Shown here: positions 1 to 12,100 of the stretch, piece by piece
Layout of the letters: the number at the start of each line of letters is the position of its first letter
Numbering within the stretch: the first letter of the stretch is position 1
Origin: Syngnathus acus
Taxonomy: Eukaryota; Chordata; Actinopteri; Syngnathiformes; Syngnathidae
Direction of reading: 5' to 3'
Assembly (NCBI RefSeq): GCF_901709675.1
Contig: NC_051103.1
Coordinates: 1,845,501-1,909,500 of the forward strand
Length of the DNA: 64,000 bases
Notes under the pieces: model-generated
Databases searched by the model: none
Seen by the model: only the letters and a program-made list of their open reading frames with translations
What the model was told of the DNA's origin: nothing
Position numbers and translations under genes: made by a program

Positions 1-1772
1 AGAACAGTGACGTCATTACGCTTACTAGAAAACACACGCGGGAAAATCAGAGGCTCTTTCAAGACACCGTATCAATACTTTTACTTTTTTTTTATCTTTG
101 ATGAAGAAACTTGCAGAAGGAAAAAGCTGTGGAGCAAACGAGGCAAGCGAGCACGTTGTCACTTTGGCTGGCATCCGTCGACGTGACGGGTGCTGACTGG
201 AGCCCTGCGTTTGTCAGGCGAGGTGTCCGCAGTCAAAGTGCCACGGCCCTCCGTGTTGACACTCATTAGTGAGGGGGCTCGTACGCGGGGGCCAGAGGGC
301 GGCGAGCAAGGCGAGAGGCCGCATCCCGCTAAAAATAATTCATTTCTCTTGATTGATTCAGATCGCGCTCGACTGATAGCCGCGTGATTCGGAAGGCCGC
401 TGATCGGCAAGACCTCCGGTTGGCAACTTGTTGGCAACCCGAGTGGTGCTCTGAGGGGCCGGCCCGCCTCAACGGATTTGGACCACACACCGCTCGCTTA
501 GCGATCATTTGAACGGAACCAGAATCTGAAACTCTGGCACTGTTATTGAGTGCCATTTTCACAATCTCAAATGTCAATGAACACGATAGAACGCTAACCG
601 TTGTTAGCCTACCGAGCATTTCATGACATAATAAATAGCTTTTGATCCAAAAAGGTTCTTTGGGTAAAGTGTCAGTGTTCAGAGTCACATGAGTGACATC
701 ATGATGGAAAGCTCGACTGCATGATTTATAATGTGAGGTCAAGTGGAGGTCCAGAGTGACCCACTGCACTGGATGTAGCATTGATTAGCCGCTAATAATA
801 GCCGCAGGAAGTGGCAGCTTGTTGCTTGCTGAAGAATACATTTGCACTTTGCCAAGACGCACCGTGTGTGAACCCTGCTAAGTGTTCTGTTTTTTTTTTT
901 CTTCATTTCTTAACATAGATGGAGTCCCCCCCCTCACCCACCCACCCCCAAGCCTTCTTCACACCCGACCTGCAGATCGCGAGGAACATATGCCGCGTTA
1001 ACGACAAACCCGTGCCAAGCTGACACTCCGACAGGCATACCGGATACTTCTAACGAGAGAATTTACGTGACGACTGATTAGCAGCTACATCACAGGAGGA
1101 GGCCCAAACACCATGCAGATACCACAAAGTTGTTAAAAGTCACTCAGCTGGATGAAGCTGCACCAAACTTAGCATAGCATGCAAACCAAAGCAACGCCGG
1201 CACATTGATGTTGATTTAGGGACTTTTTGTCAGGCGTGCCATAAAGGCACGATGTGGATATTTATGGCACAGGAGGTGGCAGAGGAGTTTTTGTGCAATG
1301 GAAAGGCACAGCTGACTTAAAACATGAGTGAGGAAGATGATATGAGGGGGAGAAACAGTCATGAATGACTAAAGGAAAGAGTTTTTCTTGCCATGGAAAA
1401 TTGGTGGTCGTGGTGAATGTGGAAGATTATCAATATGCAAAACATTTTTTAAATTGGATTCATTGAAATCATCTTTAATAACACTGACTGGTCAGCAGCA
1501 ACGATGGTGTCTCCAAATTTTGGCACCAATTTCAAATCCTATTTTTCTAGCACATCAGGGTTTTGAGATATATTCATGTCTTGAAGGAACTGAATATATT
1601 GAAGAGATCTTTGTTTGACTCAACTAAGAATTGGATGAAGACGTTTGTTGACACAATTGATGACTTCTTGTCATGCGCGTGCACGCGCTGCACAGGGGGA
1701 CACACCTCCGCAATAAGGGCGCGCGCGCGCGCTACACATCCCACACATGAGTTTGCACAGAGAGAGTGCTGC
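1..1772. other. upstream region of tbx21, no gene seen
   Basis: I see no coding exon here. The stretch is unique-looking and moderately AT-rich, with scattered homopolymer runs (T-run near 890). It probably contains the distal promoter of tbx21, whose start codon is at 1938. Short open frames on both strands resemble no family I know. Confidence 0.5.
1719..1732. repeat. (GC)n alternating tract
   Basis: About seven uninterrupted GC dinucleotides lie roughly 200 bp upstream of the tbx21 start codon. Alternating purine-pyrimidine of this kind can adopt Z-DNA; that role is inference. Confidence 0.7.
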
Positions 1773-1802
1773 CAGTCAGTCAGTCGGTCGGTCGGTCGGT
1801 CG
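1773..1802. repeat. (GTCA)n/(GTCG)n tetranucleotide array in tbx21 leader
   Basis: About seven tandem tetranucleotides, first GTCA-type and then GTCG-type, lie 135-165 bp upstream of the tbx21 start codon, probably within the 5' leader. Length variation here could be polymorphic. Confidence 0.75.
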
Positions 1803-1937
1803 CAAAGTCAGTGACAAAGTCATCGAGGGAGTCGTGCAGTCGGTGTTGCAAGGGTCCCCGGTGGAAACTCGGGAGGAGACGCTCGCTCCCGCGTTTGGAT
1901 GCGCACGCGAGCCTTATGACTTTAGTGGGGGCTGCAA

Positions 1938-4900
1938 ATGGGCGGCACGGGTGGCAACCTCTACCTCAGCATGTTGACCGGCGCCACCGAGGCGCACAGC
2001 CTGGCAAAGAGCCCCGAGGTGAACGGACACCTGCACCGCGGCGGGGCCAAGGACCCGGCCGAGCTCAAGATGGGCATCCAGGACGCGCGCTTCTATTACC
2101 AGGACTCCCTCGCGGGTGGCCAGGACGCCCTGGCGCTGCAGTACCACTCGGAGCAGGCGCTCGGCGGCTTCGGACCCGCTGCGCAGCCGGCACGCTTTTA
2201 CGCGCAGACGCTGGGTGGCTGCAACTATGCTGGCGCGGGCTCCCCGCAGAGGATCGTCGCCCGGCCGGGCTACGGGGACGGGTTCCCGGCGGTGGGCAAA
2301 GACGCGTATCCGCCGTCGCCGGACAGCTTCGGGGGGGCGGCGGCGGCGGGCTACCAGCGGGCCACCGCGCTCTACCCGCTGCCCGGCTTGCAGCTGTGCG
2401 GCAAGACGCAGGCGCTGCTCAACAACTACCCGCTGTGGGCCAAGTTCCACAAGTTCCACACCGAAATGATCATCACCAAGCACGGCAGGTGAGCAATTCC
2501 ACGTCACAAACACACTTGATCCAACTTTGTTGACAATTAACACTTCTGAAAGTTGACTTCTACGTACTTGATTTTAATGAATGATGATTGTATGTTTTTT
2601 GATTGTAAGTATGTTTTTGAGACGCTTCTATATGTTCCAAATTGTGCAAAAAATTTCAGACATTCTCAAACATATTTGTAATATTCAACGTGTTATCTGC
2701 ATGTATAAAATGATGGAATTTTATATTGAGGGACATGCATACGAATTTGACCAATCATTTAATATTCTTCATAATTATTCACAAAGTGACTAAAATAAGT
2801 TGCTCCACTGTTTACTAAAAGTATAATTGATGAAACAAAATTATATAGTTTTTATTTCAGAATTGTTTTAAATCCTAATTATTGCACTATTGATGTGGTT
2901 GAGGCATATGTCAGCTTGCTTGACAGAAATATTTGATCATAATCATAATATTTAAAATAACAGCCCCAGTGTTTATTGCTAAACATTAAACTGATATTGA
3001 GACATTTAAATTACATTTTAGTTTGCAGTTGGCTCGCAGTGCTTTGCATTGTTAAATTCGTCACAGACATTATCCAATTTGAAAAAAAAAGTTTAGTGAC
3101 ATTGAGTTAATTCCCTGTTTAAAAAAATAATTATAATTAATAGAAGACTGCAGTTCAAAAGGTGCCACAGAGAAATATTTAATATTCTGCATTAAAAAGC
3201 TCTCAAGGTAAACTGAGTTGCGTCGCTGTTCAAATGCAGTTCAAAAGGTGCCACAGAGAAATATTTAATATTCTGCATTAAAAAGCTGTCAAGGTAAACT
3301 GACTTGCGTCGCTGTTCAAAAATTATACAATATAAATCATATAATCATGATGATCATATTTAGACACTTGTTTGGCATGCAGTGACAAAAAACATTTGAT
3401 CTCTTTGGTGTTTGAAGATTTCAACTTGACTTGGAAATTCAATTTACATCCCAATAAAAATATTCATATTCATTTTGCACAGTTACGTCAAATTATTCAT
3501 TCAACTTCACTAATTGGAAAAAAGTAATGTTTTGATGCTGGCACCATTTAATTTCATGGAGATGGCACTTTTTCATTGAGTTTCAAATTGTTTTTTTTGT
3601 AATTAAGTTCTACATATTTTCAAAGCCTCTTATTTAATATCAACACGTAGTCAAACATTATTTCCCCACCTGTGACAATGGAAAAAAAAAGAAAATATTT
3701 CTAGGACAACTGCAAGACTTTGGAGGAACAAAAATGACAAATTTTCATTTTTTTGCCTTTGACTGGCTTCAGTCAGGTACTGATTCAAATATGGAGGAGA
3801 GAAGTTGAACAAATCTCCAGAGATGGTGAAAGTTCACAAGGTGAAGCACCTTTGAAGCCGCTTTGAGCCTTTGCAGCTCCTCGGCCAGTGCACATTTTTA
3901 ATAAGTCCCAAAAAAGAAAAATCATTTGTGAGTCCATCACAAGCGGTTGCAGAAGAACCAGCACCTCCTTTGCACTTCTGCGTTCCATCGTATCTTCAGG
4001 GAAGGACGACGACTCTTTTCTACCTCGCTAAGTGTCAAAATAAAACTAAAATTACAAATTTTTCTCCACTTCTTACTAAGGCTAAATAATTAATTGAATT
4101 CAAATTGACAATGTAATGTATTGGAATGCCATTTTCAAATTGCAATTGGAAAAATGACATTTATAGCTTGTGTCATGGGAAAAATACTTGTATAATTTAT
4201 AAATATGTATTGCAATATTTACAAAATAATACAATGAGGCGACGAACCATTAATATGATTTTTTTTAAAAGCCTGTTGAAGCAAACCAATAAATACTTTG
4301 ATGTGGCCCATGATGAAATACTTGAAGTTTGATCCTTCTCAGAGAAAAGTTCAAGATCAAACTCTAAAATATGAAGGGGGAAAAAAAAGAAAAGATTCTT
4401 TTTTAGGTGTCTTCCCACAAGAGTTTCATATTCAAAGTGGGGAAACTCAAGTGGGTTTCTTTTCTATTTCAAGTCCTAACTGATGATAAGCAACATGTCA
4501 GTCATCATGATTTGAAAATATTTCATTTGAATATTAGGAAATCATCGAAAAAAGAAAGCAGAAGTGCGACCATGTCGAGTTGTGACAGTCATTTCCTGTT
4601 CACGCTTCATCTTTGCAGAAATGGCGCCCGAGCGTGCAAGCGAGCGCCTCGTCGGACAGCAAAGCAGGCGCTTTCTCGAGTCAACAAGTTTCGCAGACGC
4701 CCAAACTGATTAGTTAATTTTACAATAAGCGGTCAAAAAAGATCGGCTGCAAACTATGTCGTATCATGTTTTAAAATCTACACGCTAGGACTGGCACAAA
4801 AATTCTATTAGCGTCTATGGTGGTGCCAAAGCACTAAATTTGTCCTGGACAAAAAAATTCCTCCCCTAACGTCATCATAACCACAGAGGCCACAAGGTGG

Positions 4901-7900
4901 CACCATAGCACTATTTTTGTTGGAAAGAAGTCTCACCTTTAAGGGGTCCCTGGACCCAACAGGTTTGCGAAGCCCTCGGACTAAATATAGCATTCCGTGT
5001 TGGTGGCAGCTGCAGACTGCCACGTCGCGGTCACAGACGATCAGGCGAGCGTACGCGCTGACAAGAAGCCGACCTGAGCTCCTGTCCACATACATCAGCA
5101 GGTGCACCGGTGCGCAAGAGTCGCCCCCCACCCCTCGACCCGACGTCCGCTTCCTCTCCCATACATTCGGCCCTATGCCGTACCAGCCAAAATGCCAGTA
5201 CCGGACTTCCTCCCAGGACTCGCTAGCATCCGCGTTGACGGATGAACCGCCGTTTGCTGTTAGCATCAGTACAGTGGAAGATTTCCAGATTTGATTATCG
5301 AAGAATCACCTTCCAAGACTCTCCAGAGTGGATTGCAGTTACATTTGTGATTTAAAAATATATATTAAAAAATGAACATGCAGCACTATAGTATCATCTA
5401 GTGGTCAACAGTGAAATTACACCCAATACAAACCAAACCCCAAAAAACTGGCCAAGCGTCTGACTCTAAAATGGCCGCCCCTCAGGTGCCCGGCCGACAC
5501 CCGACAAACGCTTTCCTGCCTTTACACACCTCACTTGTTTTGATGCCGCCAAAGCGCCTGAGGGAACAATTATATTCATTTGCATAAGCGCATTTCACAT
5601 TAAGCTAAACAGCATTGTCAACATGCAGGAGAGCCACACACATTGTGTATTTGAAGCAAAAAAACATCTGGATGAGAAGTCAAAGAAATGTTTTGCTGGA
5701 CTTACTGGAGTGAAGCAGCAGGAGGACACCAGAAGACCTTCTTTTAATCCAAACAAAGTGGCAGGTGAAAAAGAAAACATCCAGATAATCCAAAAATACG
5801 AGTCGCTAGGATGAGGAAGCAACCAGACTTGAAGCAAACTGGGTAGTTAAGTCATCAACAGGCCCAGGTGGGCTGAGAATGAATCTGATTGGCTGGCAGC
5901 AGAGGGAAAGGGGAGGGGCTAAAGACCTGAACCTTAAATACTGTGGGGCTTTTTTCAGGAGGATGTTCCCGTTTCTCAGCTTCAACATCAGCTCGCTGGA
6001 CCCGTCGGCCCACTACAACGTGTACGTGGACGTGGTTCTGGCCGATCAGCACCACTGGCGCTACCAGGGCGGCAAATGGGTACAGTGCGGCAAAGCCGAG
6101 GGCAACATGCCAGGTACTCTCATTCGCTTGGCTTCCACGTGATGTTTTTGGACTTTTAAGTGATGTTGTGATCGACGCAGGGAACCGGATGTACGTGCAC
6201 CCGGACTCGCCCAACACTGGCGCCCATTGGATGAGGCAGGAAGTGTCCTTCAGTAAACTCAAACTCACCAACAACAAGGGCGGGAGTAACAATATGGCAC
6301 AGGTAAGAACCCAACCCTGCATTGTTTAGTTTTAGATTTAGTTTTGATCTTTTTTTGATGTTCTTTTGCACAGATGATCGTTCTGCAATCCCTGCACAAG
6401 TACCAGCCGCGTCTGCACGTGGTGGAGGTGAAGGAGGACGGCAGCGAGGACGCCTTCCACGCGTCCAAAGCGCAAACCTTCGTCTTTCCCGAGACGCAGT
6501 TTATCGCCGTCACCGCCTACCAAAACGCTGACGTGGGTGAAAGTTTCGAAGCATGAAATTTCACTGTCTGGAAAATGTCCAATTTTCTCTTATTGTTTTT
6601 CTCCCTTGTAGATAACACAGTTGAAAATCGACCATAACCCCTTCGCCAAAGGTTTCCGCGACAGTTACGACACGTGAGTGCAGTAAGATTTCTTTAGCGT
6701 GGATTTTAAAAGTCTACACACCCCAATCCAAATTCCATTTTTTTGGAGAAATATTTCAGGGGTGTGTAGACTTTCTATATGCATTACCATACTGTATCAT
6801 TATTCAAAACGATGCACGTTTAAATGCGCTTTGCAATCATGTGTTAAAACCGATGCATCTGCTTCAACAGACTAAGCACAAAAAAAGAAGGACAAGATTA
6901 AATAGAAGATAAGATTCTTGTTTTCATTGCGGTCAAACAGACAACACGTGATGGAACAAGATAACACGACAAAAATTTCTTTTTAAGAAAATTACAGAAA
7001 CAAAGTCCATTTTTTTCCAAGTAAAAGTTTTTCCGTGCCCTTTGTGGAGATAGTTGATAGATGTTTGAGGTTTTGAGGCAGGAAGTCACAAGTTTGCTAA
7101 CCTCCCCCCCTTCCCCTTCCTCCCCCACCCTGTCGCCCGCCTAGTCTGTACGCACCGCCCGACCCAGAGCGCCTCACCCCCTCCCCCACGGAGAGCCAGC
7201 CACTCCTGCCTGGAGGTTGCTACCCTTCGGGGTACCTGCCGGACCCCTACATCGGCCCCCTGCCCCAGAGCCGTTTCTACGGTCGGGAAGCAGCGCTGGG
7301 CGGCCAGCAGCACAAGGACGCCCCCTCCAGCCCGGGGCCGCACTGGTACTTGCCGTCCCAGCAGGCCGTCACCCCCAACCGGCTGGACTTTGCTTCGTCC
7401 TTCGAGGGCGACTTCTCCGGGAACACCCTCTACAAGCCCTTCCCTCTGCAGACGCCTCCGTTGCCGACCCTCAGCTACTACCCCGAGCACCCGTTTGCCT
7501 CCAGCAGCGTGTCCACCACGGCGGGGTGGAGCACCACCCGGGCCCCGCCTCAGTACCTGGCCAGTAAGCCGGCCCCCAGCCTGGCTTGGTTCCGTCCCAT
7601 GTCCTCGTCGCCCACGGCGCCCGGTAACTCCAGGCTGCACGTAGCCCCCCTCCACCCAGGCCCGTTGGAGCCCCTCCCCCTTGCCGACAAGGTCAAAGAC
7701 GGGGCGGGGGCCGAGCAACATTGGCTGGAGCCGCCCTCTGTGAAGTCGCCCGACTCGCTGGACTCGGCCCCGTTTGAGGGCGGCGCGAGCGACGTCAAGA
7801 AGAGGAGGGTGTCGCCCTACACGTCCAGCACTGAGAACTCGCCGCCGCCCAGTTGCGAGGCGCAGATGTGTGACAAAGACGCCGATTACTTTGGCTATTA

Positions 7901-7910
7901 TGCTCACTGA
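1938..7910 (+). CDS. tbx21: T-box transcription factor T-bet
   Basis: Six coding exons: 1938-2488, 5959-6113, 6181-6302, 6374-6532, 6612-6673, 7145-7910. They join in frame to 604 aa; human T-bet is somewhat shorter (535 aa). T-bet is a nuclear DNA-binding factor that drives type 1 lymphocyte and NK programmes. The T-box spans about residues 152-350, from [15 protein letters not shown] in exon 1 to [13 protein letters not shown] in exon 5, and includes the family strings [21 protein letters not shown] and [10 protein letters not shown]. The N-terminus is Gly/Ala-rich with an AAAA run. The C-terminal activation region is Pro/Ser-rich and ends in a Tyr-rich stretch (YFGYYAH). Eomes and Tbr1 have very similar T-boxes; the adjoining osbpl7, mrpl10 and pnpo make tbx21 the best call. 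Intron 1 (2489-5958) is the longest. The start ATG is the first in the exon that keeps the family N-terminus. Confidence 0.93.
2489..5958 (+). other. tbx21 intron 1
   Basis: The donor CAG|gtgagc and acceptor ttcag|GA are clear. Most of the intron is AT-rich and lacks coding signal. It holds an 86-bp tandem duplication (3151-3320), a CTCF-like motif (4890) and a GC-rich block (about 4880-5290). This is where immune enhancers of tbx21 might sit, but I recognise none. Confidence 0.7.
3151..3320. repeat. 86-bp tandem duplication
   Basis: A unit starting cagttcaaaaggtgcc at 3151 restarts at 3237 (period 86 bp) and runs to about 3320. The copies differ at only about two positions (ctctcaagg/ctgtcaagg and gagttgc/gacttgc), so the duplication is recent or maintained by conversion. 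It lies in tbx21 intron 1. Confidence 0.9.
6708..6774. mobile_element. short inverted-repeat (MITE-like) element
   Basis: The left arm (6708-6724, AAAAGTCTACACACCCC) and right arm (6759-6774) form a perfect 16-bp inverted repeat around a 34-bp centre, inside tbx21 intron 5. The same arm sequence recurs at 57826. Ends reading GTCTACACACCC are common on non-autonomous Tc1-like elements in fish. This copy looks internally deleted. Confidence 0.65.
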
Positions 7911-9007
7911 GCCACACCTCCCCACCACCACCACCACCAGACACCCGCTTCGCTAAGCAATGCCACGTACTGGAGTACACGCTTTGTCCTCGTAGAATTA
8001 CTCTGGCGCACTGGTAGAACAAGGGTTCGAAAAAAGAAGGCGGAAACTTTTTTTGTGCTGACTTTCAGTATTTCAGGATGCCAAGCGGCCATGACTAGTT
8101 GGAAAAAAAAGTGAAGAAAAGTCATTTTTCAACAACACTCTTTTCTCGTATTTCATTCCGGAGAAGACGCCTTTATTCTAACAAAAAAAAAGCTTTGTAT
8201 TATAAAAAAATAATTTTTGTTCCAGAAAAATGTGACTTTTTTTTCCTTTATCATTGCACCTTTTGTTTACCTTGATTCCTGCAGTGATGTCATATTTATC
8301 CACGACAATCATATCAGAGCTTTTTAATTGGCCTCACGCTCAGGTAGGGAGGGAGGAGTCAATTCTGGGTGACCATAGTCTCGTTACATTCAAAGTGTGA
8401 AAAATTCAATTCCGTCCCCCACCCTGAGGTCAAAAATAAATCAGAACATTTGGAGGCGGTGACAGAGCATAGAGGTGGATCAATGGTTGGCGACAGTTAC
8501 CGTGATCTCCCACGGTGCGTTCGAGGCCAGTGGGAAAGAAGAGCGTTGCAGGCTGCGGTCCCTTCTTCTTCTGTGGTCCCCCAAAAGTGGGTCACTCACA
8601 CACCTGGAGCCAAACAGACACTTGTCACCGCTGTAAGCAGGAAGTAGAAAGTGACCACACAGACCCCGGGGGGGAAGGGGTGGGGGGCAATGTCTGTGTG
8701 CGAGAGAGCCACCAAGTCACAACCGCAAATGACAGAACCAGTTCCAAAGGTATGAGTCGAAACTGAGCATCTTCAACGTGACTGATGTCTCATGCCGAGG
8801 TCACAGCGAAAAATAAATGAATCAAATAAAACGGGGTTGATGTGCATATTTGAAAGACAAACCAAGCAATAACCATCCTGCCAAAAAGTGAGATTTCTAA
8901 AAGTGTTATTTATTCAAGGTGGCACAATTGAGTAATGTTGTACTGTTGCTTCTTATTTTCTATTCAAATAAAAGCTTAAAGGAAACATAGTATGCATTTT
9001 TCACCCC

Positions 9008-9009
<2 letters not shown>
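7911..9009. other. convergent 3' UTR region of tbx21 and osbpl7
   Basis: There is no coding exon here. Plus-strand AATAAA signals occur at 8435, 8812, 8825 and 8967, and a minus-strand AATAAA (TTTATT on +) at 8909-8914. The stretch is therefore the probable 3' UTR of tbx21 and the end of osbpl7, with possible overlap of the two transcripts. Confidence 0.55.

Positions 9010-9081
<72 letters not shown>
9010..9081. repeat. (AC)36 microsatellite
   Basis: A pure AC tract of about 72 bp lies just downstream of the osbpl7 stop codon, so probably inside its 3' UTR. Confidence 0.97.
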
Positions 9082-9083
<2 letters not shown>

Positions 9084-9163
9084 AAAGTTGAAATATCAGT
9101 GATCCAATCACGGCCGTTCTCAGCCGACCACGAGCGGCTTTTGTTTGTTTTTGTGCGCGAACG

Positions 9164-12100
9164 TCACCACAGCGTGACACACGGGAGCTTTGCAAAGCCG
9201 GGATCCTCTCGGAGTTTCCAGTAAGTCTCATTTGTCAACCACACGTCGCGCCCGCAAGAGTCTTTGGCTTTTCTGGAACGACAACACAAACAATTGGTTT
9301 CAATTTTTCATCATATCTGAAGGATGGGTGAACTGACTTGAAGAACGCCGGGACGTGCTCCTCTCCTTTCTTGCCGAGCTCCTTCCTCCTCTCCCTCTGC
9401 AGCTCCTCGATCTCGTCTTTCTTTCGGTCCGTCTCCTCCACTAGGCCCTCCTCCAGCATCCTGCTCACGAGACAACGAGCGGCGGCGCGTCAGCAACGTG
9501 GCTACTTCCTGCAAACCGCTCCCAGTTTGTGTTTGCGACTCCTCTGACCTCTGGTCGGGGCGCAGGCGGCTGTCAGTAGGGGGCAGCAGAGGTTTGAGGT
9601 CTGCCGTGAGCTGGTTGAGCTCCATGGCAAAGGCGGAGAAGCCGTAGTAGATCAGGTGGTCTTTGGGTTGAGGGTCTGAGGAGGCGACACAAGCCGAGAT
9701 GGGAGGAAGTGAAGAGAGGACGCAGTGGAAGATGCTTAAAAAAAAAAAAAAAGCTCACTTGGCTTCCAGACGCATTTGGGGGTGGGCAGCGTGTCACAGA
9801 AGATCCCCTCATGCCAGAGACCTCCAAAGCGGTGGATGACGCTGCCACTCTGGTCCAGTACGGTGCCCTGGACCTCGTTCTTGTTGGCGTCCGAGCCCCA
9901 GTAGCGAGACTGCAAAGGAGGGGGACGATAAAGCACAAACAAACGGGAGGGGGGAAAACTTTTAATGGTCAGCCGCCCACCTTGACAAAAGTGATCTTGC
10001 AGGTACACGCGTTGCTCTTCAGGTTGCGGATGGTGACTTCCCCGTAATGTTCCAGGTAGCGCTGCTGACTCAGCACGTTGTGGATGCACGTCACCACTTT
10101 GTTCCACTCGTAGTGATCTCCGTACCTGACGCCACAGCGACGAGCTCGTCAAGCAAGCAAACCTCTGCTGAAGTTCTCCAGACGTCACGCTTACCTGGGA
10201 ACGGTGACGTTCACCATCCCGGTTGGCACGATCTCCAGCGACTTGCCCCAAAATTTGTTCTTCCACCTCTGGTCTGTTTTGAGAGATCAAGAGGAGCAAA
10301 GATGAGCTGAAGGCCTGGCGCCGCTTTCACTTCTACCATCGGCAAGTGTCACCTTGCCAGAAGGAGTAGTTCTCGGATTCTGCGTGGCAAGCGGAGATGG
10401 GCGGGTGGTGGCACACCTGATTCATAATGAGACATCAAAATTAAAGTGTGGCCTAAAGTGTGGAAGATTGCGTGGGCAGATTATTGTTTGACCTGCTCGC
10501 TGATGAAACGAAAAGCGCTGTCTTCCCGCACGCACTCGTAGGTCTCCCCCAGAACCGGGTTGAAGGGCTTGTAGCGGTTTCGGAAGGTGGCGGTGGAGTA
10601 GCCCGAAATGGCGAAGGCGGCAATGTAGACCTGACGGAGAGAGAATATTTTTTGCCTTTTGCTGACTCTTATGTTTTTCCCGTGGCGTACCATCCTCTGG
10701 TAGGGGTCGGCGGTGGCGGCGGCGGTGTCGAGCAGCTGGCTGTACTCCAGCTCCTCGCACAGTCGCTGCAGCAGGTTGACGGGCTCGTTGAGAGCGGCCG
10801 GCATGGACACACGAGCCAGGTCCTTGCCTGCGCCGCAACGTCCACGCTCATTTGTCATTTTTTGCCAGGCGGTGTGAGCTGGAATGTGCCACGACCTACC
10901 GATGTTGTTGTAGAGGATGGCCATGAGGCCCACGTGACTGTTGTCAGGACACGGCGCGGGAAGCGTTGTTCGCTGGCCGTTGCTCTTCGGAGCCACGCTG
11001 TGAGGAGATCTGGAAATGCTGGCGCGGTACTTTCGGGTGGCGGATACTGCGGGAAAGGTCGACCCAAGTGAGGTTACGTTCCACTTACGACGGAATGTAG
11101 TCAATTTGCAGATGACTCACGATGTCCTTCCTCCGGCTCGGAGTTGGACGTGCTACCGTCGCTGAGTCCCGACTCATCTGACACGTCAGAGGAACTCCCA
11201 AACAGGAAGTCATCGCTGGCGTCGAAATACTCGGCCGTCGACTCGGCCACCGAGGGAGGCCTGCGGGATGATCGCCTCCCCGCTGCCACCTACAGGACGA
11301 CGCGAAGCAGATCGGGCTAGCGCACATTTGGTGGGGGGGACCTTGAAAAGTTTCACCTCATCCGTGTGGGAGTTGTCGATGTCGTTGTTTTCCCAGACTC
11401 CCCGCAGCTTCTGCCGCTCTTGGCACAATGAGTGGTGGACCGTTTGGAGCGTGGCCAAGACTGAAGATGAGAAGAACCTTTGTGACTCAACTCAAACTGT
11501 TTCATTGAGCTTCAACTATTGTGTGCGCGAGACCTCGCCGTGAAACAGCGCAGATGTCCTGCTGGATCTTCTTGCCCTCTGCAGATGAGGCAGCGTTAAG
11601 GGGGGTCAGCTGCGAGTAGACGTAGTCCGGGATGGATGGAACGGAGGCGCCCAAGTGGGAGGAGCCGCTCAGAGGGCCGGAGGATAGCTGGAGAAAAAAA
11701 CAAAAGCACAGCGTTCAATTCGTCAACTCCACCAAAATAGTCTCACAGTTTAGTACCCTGTTTCCATTTTCAAAATGGTAACAAAATAAGCACTTTTTTG
11801 ACCAAGCTTGGGTGACTAAAAGGGGCAGAGCTAGACAGTGCCCCGGTGTTGATTGGAGGACACGGAACGTTCACAAAACTGCGCACATCTCAGGATCTGC
11901 CCACTAGGAACTCACCGATTTTGTCATCCTACGAACAGGCTTTTGGAATGGAAAGATGACAAGTATTTTTGACCTGTGTATATATAACCCCCCTTCCCCA
12001 AAAATCATACATACAGTATACAACATTCAGTTCCTTCTAATTGAAAAGTTGTGTCCCAATACTTGTGTCCATAGAAGACTGCTCACCATTCCCAGTGCTT

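Noticed and set aside
1766-2533. 255-codon frame overlapping tbx21 exon 1
   Set aside because: It is a frame-shifted reading of the Ala/Gly-rich tbx21 exon, yielding Arg/Pro-rich nonsense. The T-box frame is the real one.
1938-7910. Assignment of the T-box gene to eomes
   Set aside because: The T-box alone fits both, but osbpl7-mrpl10-pnpo next door is the TBX21 neighbourhood in human.
7086-7937. 283-codon open frame antisense to the last tbx21 exon
   Set aside because: It exactly shadows a GC-rich exon whose codon bias leaves the opposite strand open; the translation is Gly/Arg/Val-rich with no family resemblance.
9010-9081. CRISPR-like or other spaced repeat array
   Set aside because: It is a pure dinucleotide microsatellite without spacers; this is a vertebrate genome and no spaced repeat array is present anywhere in the window.
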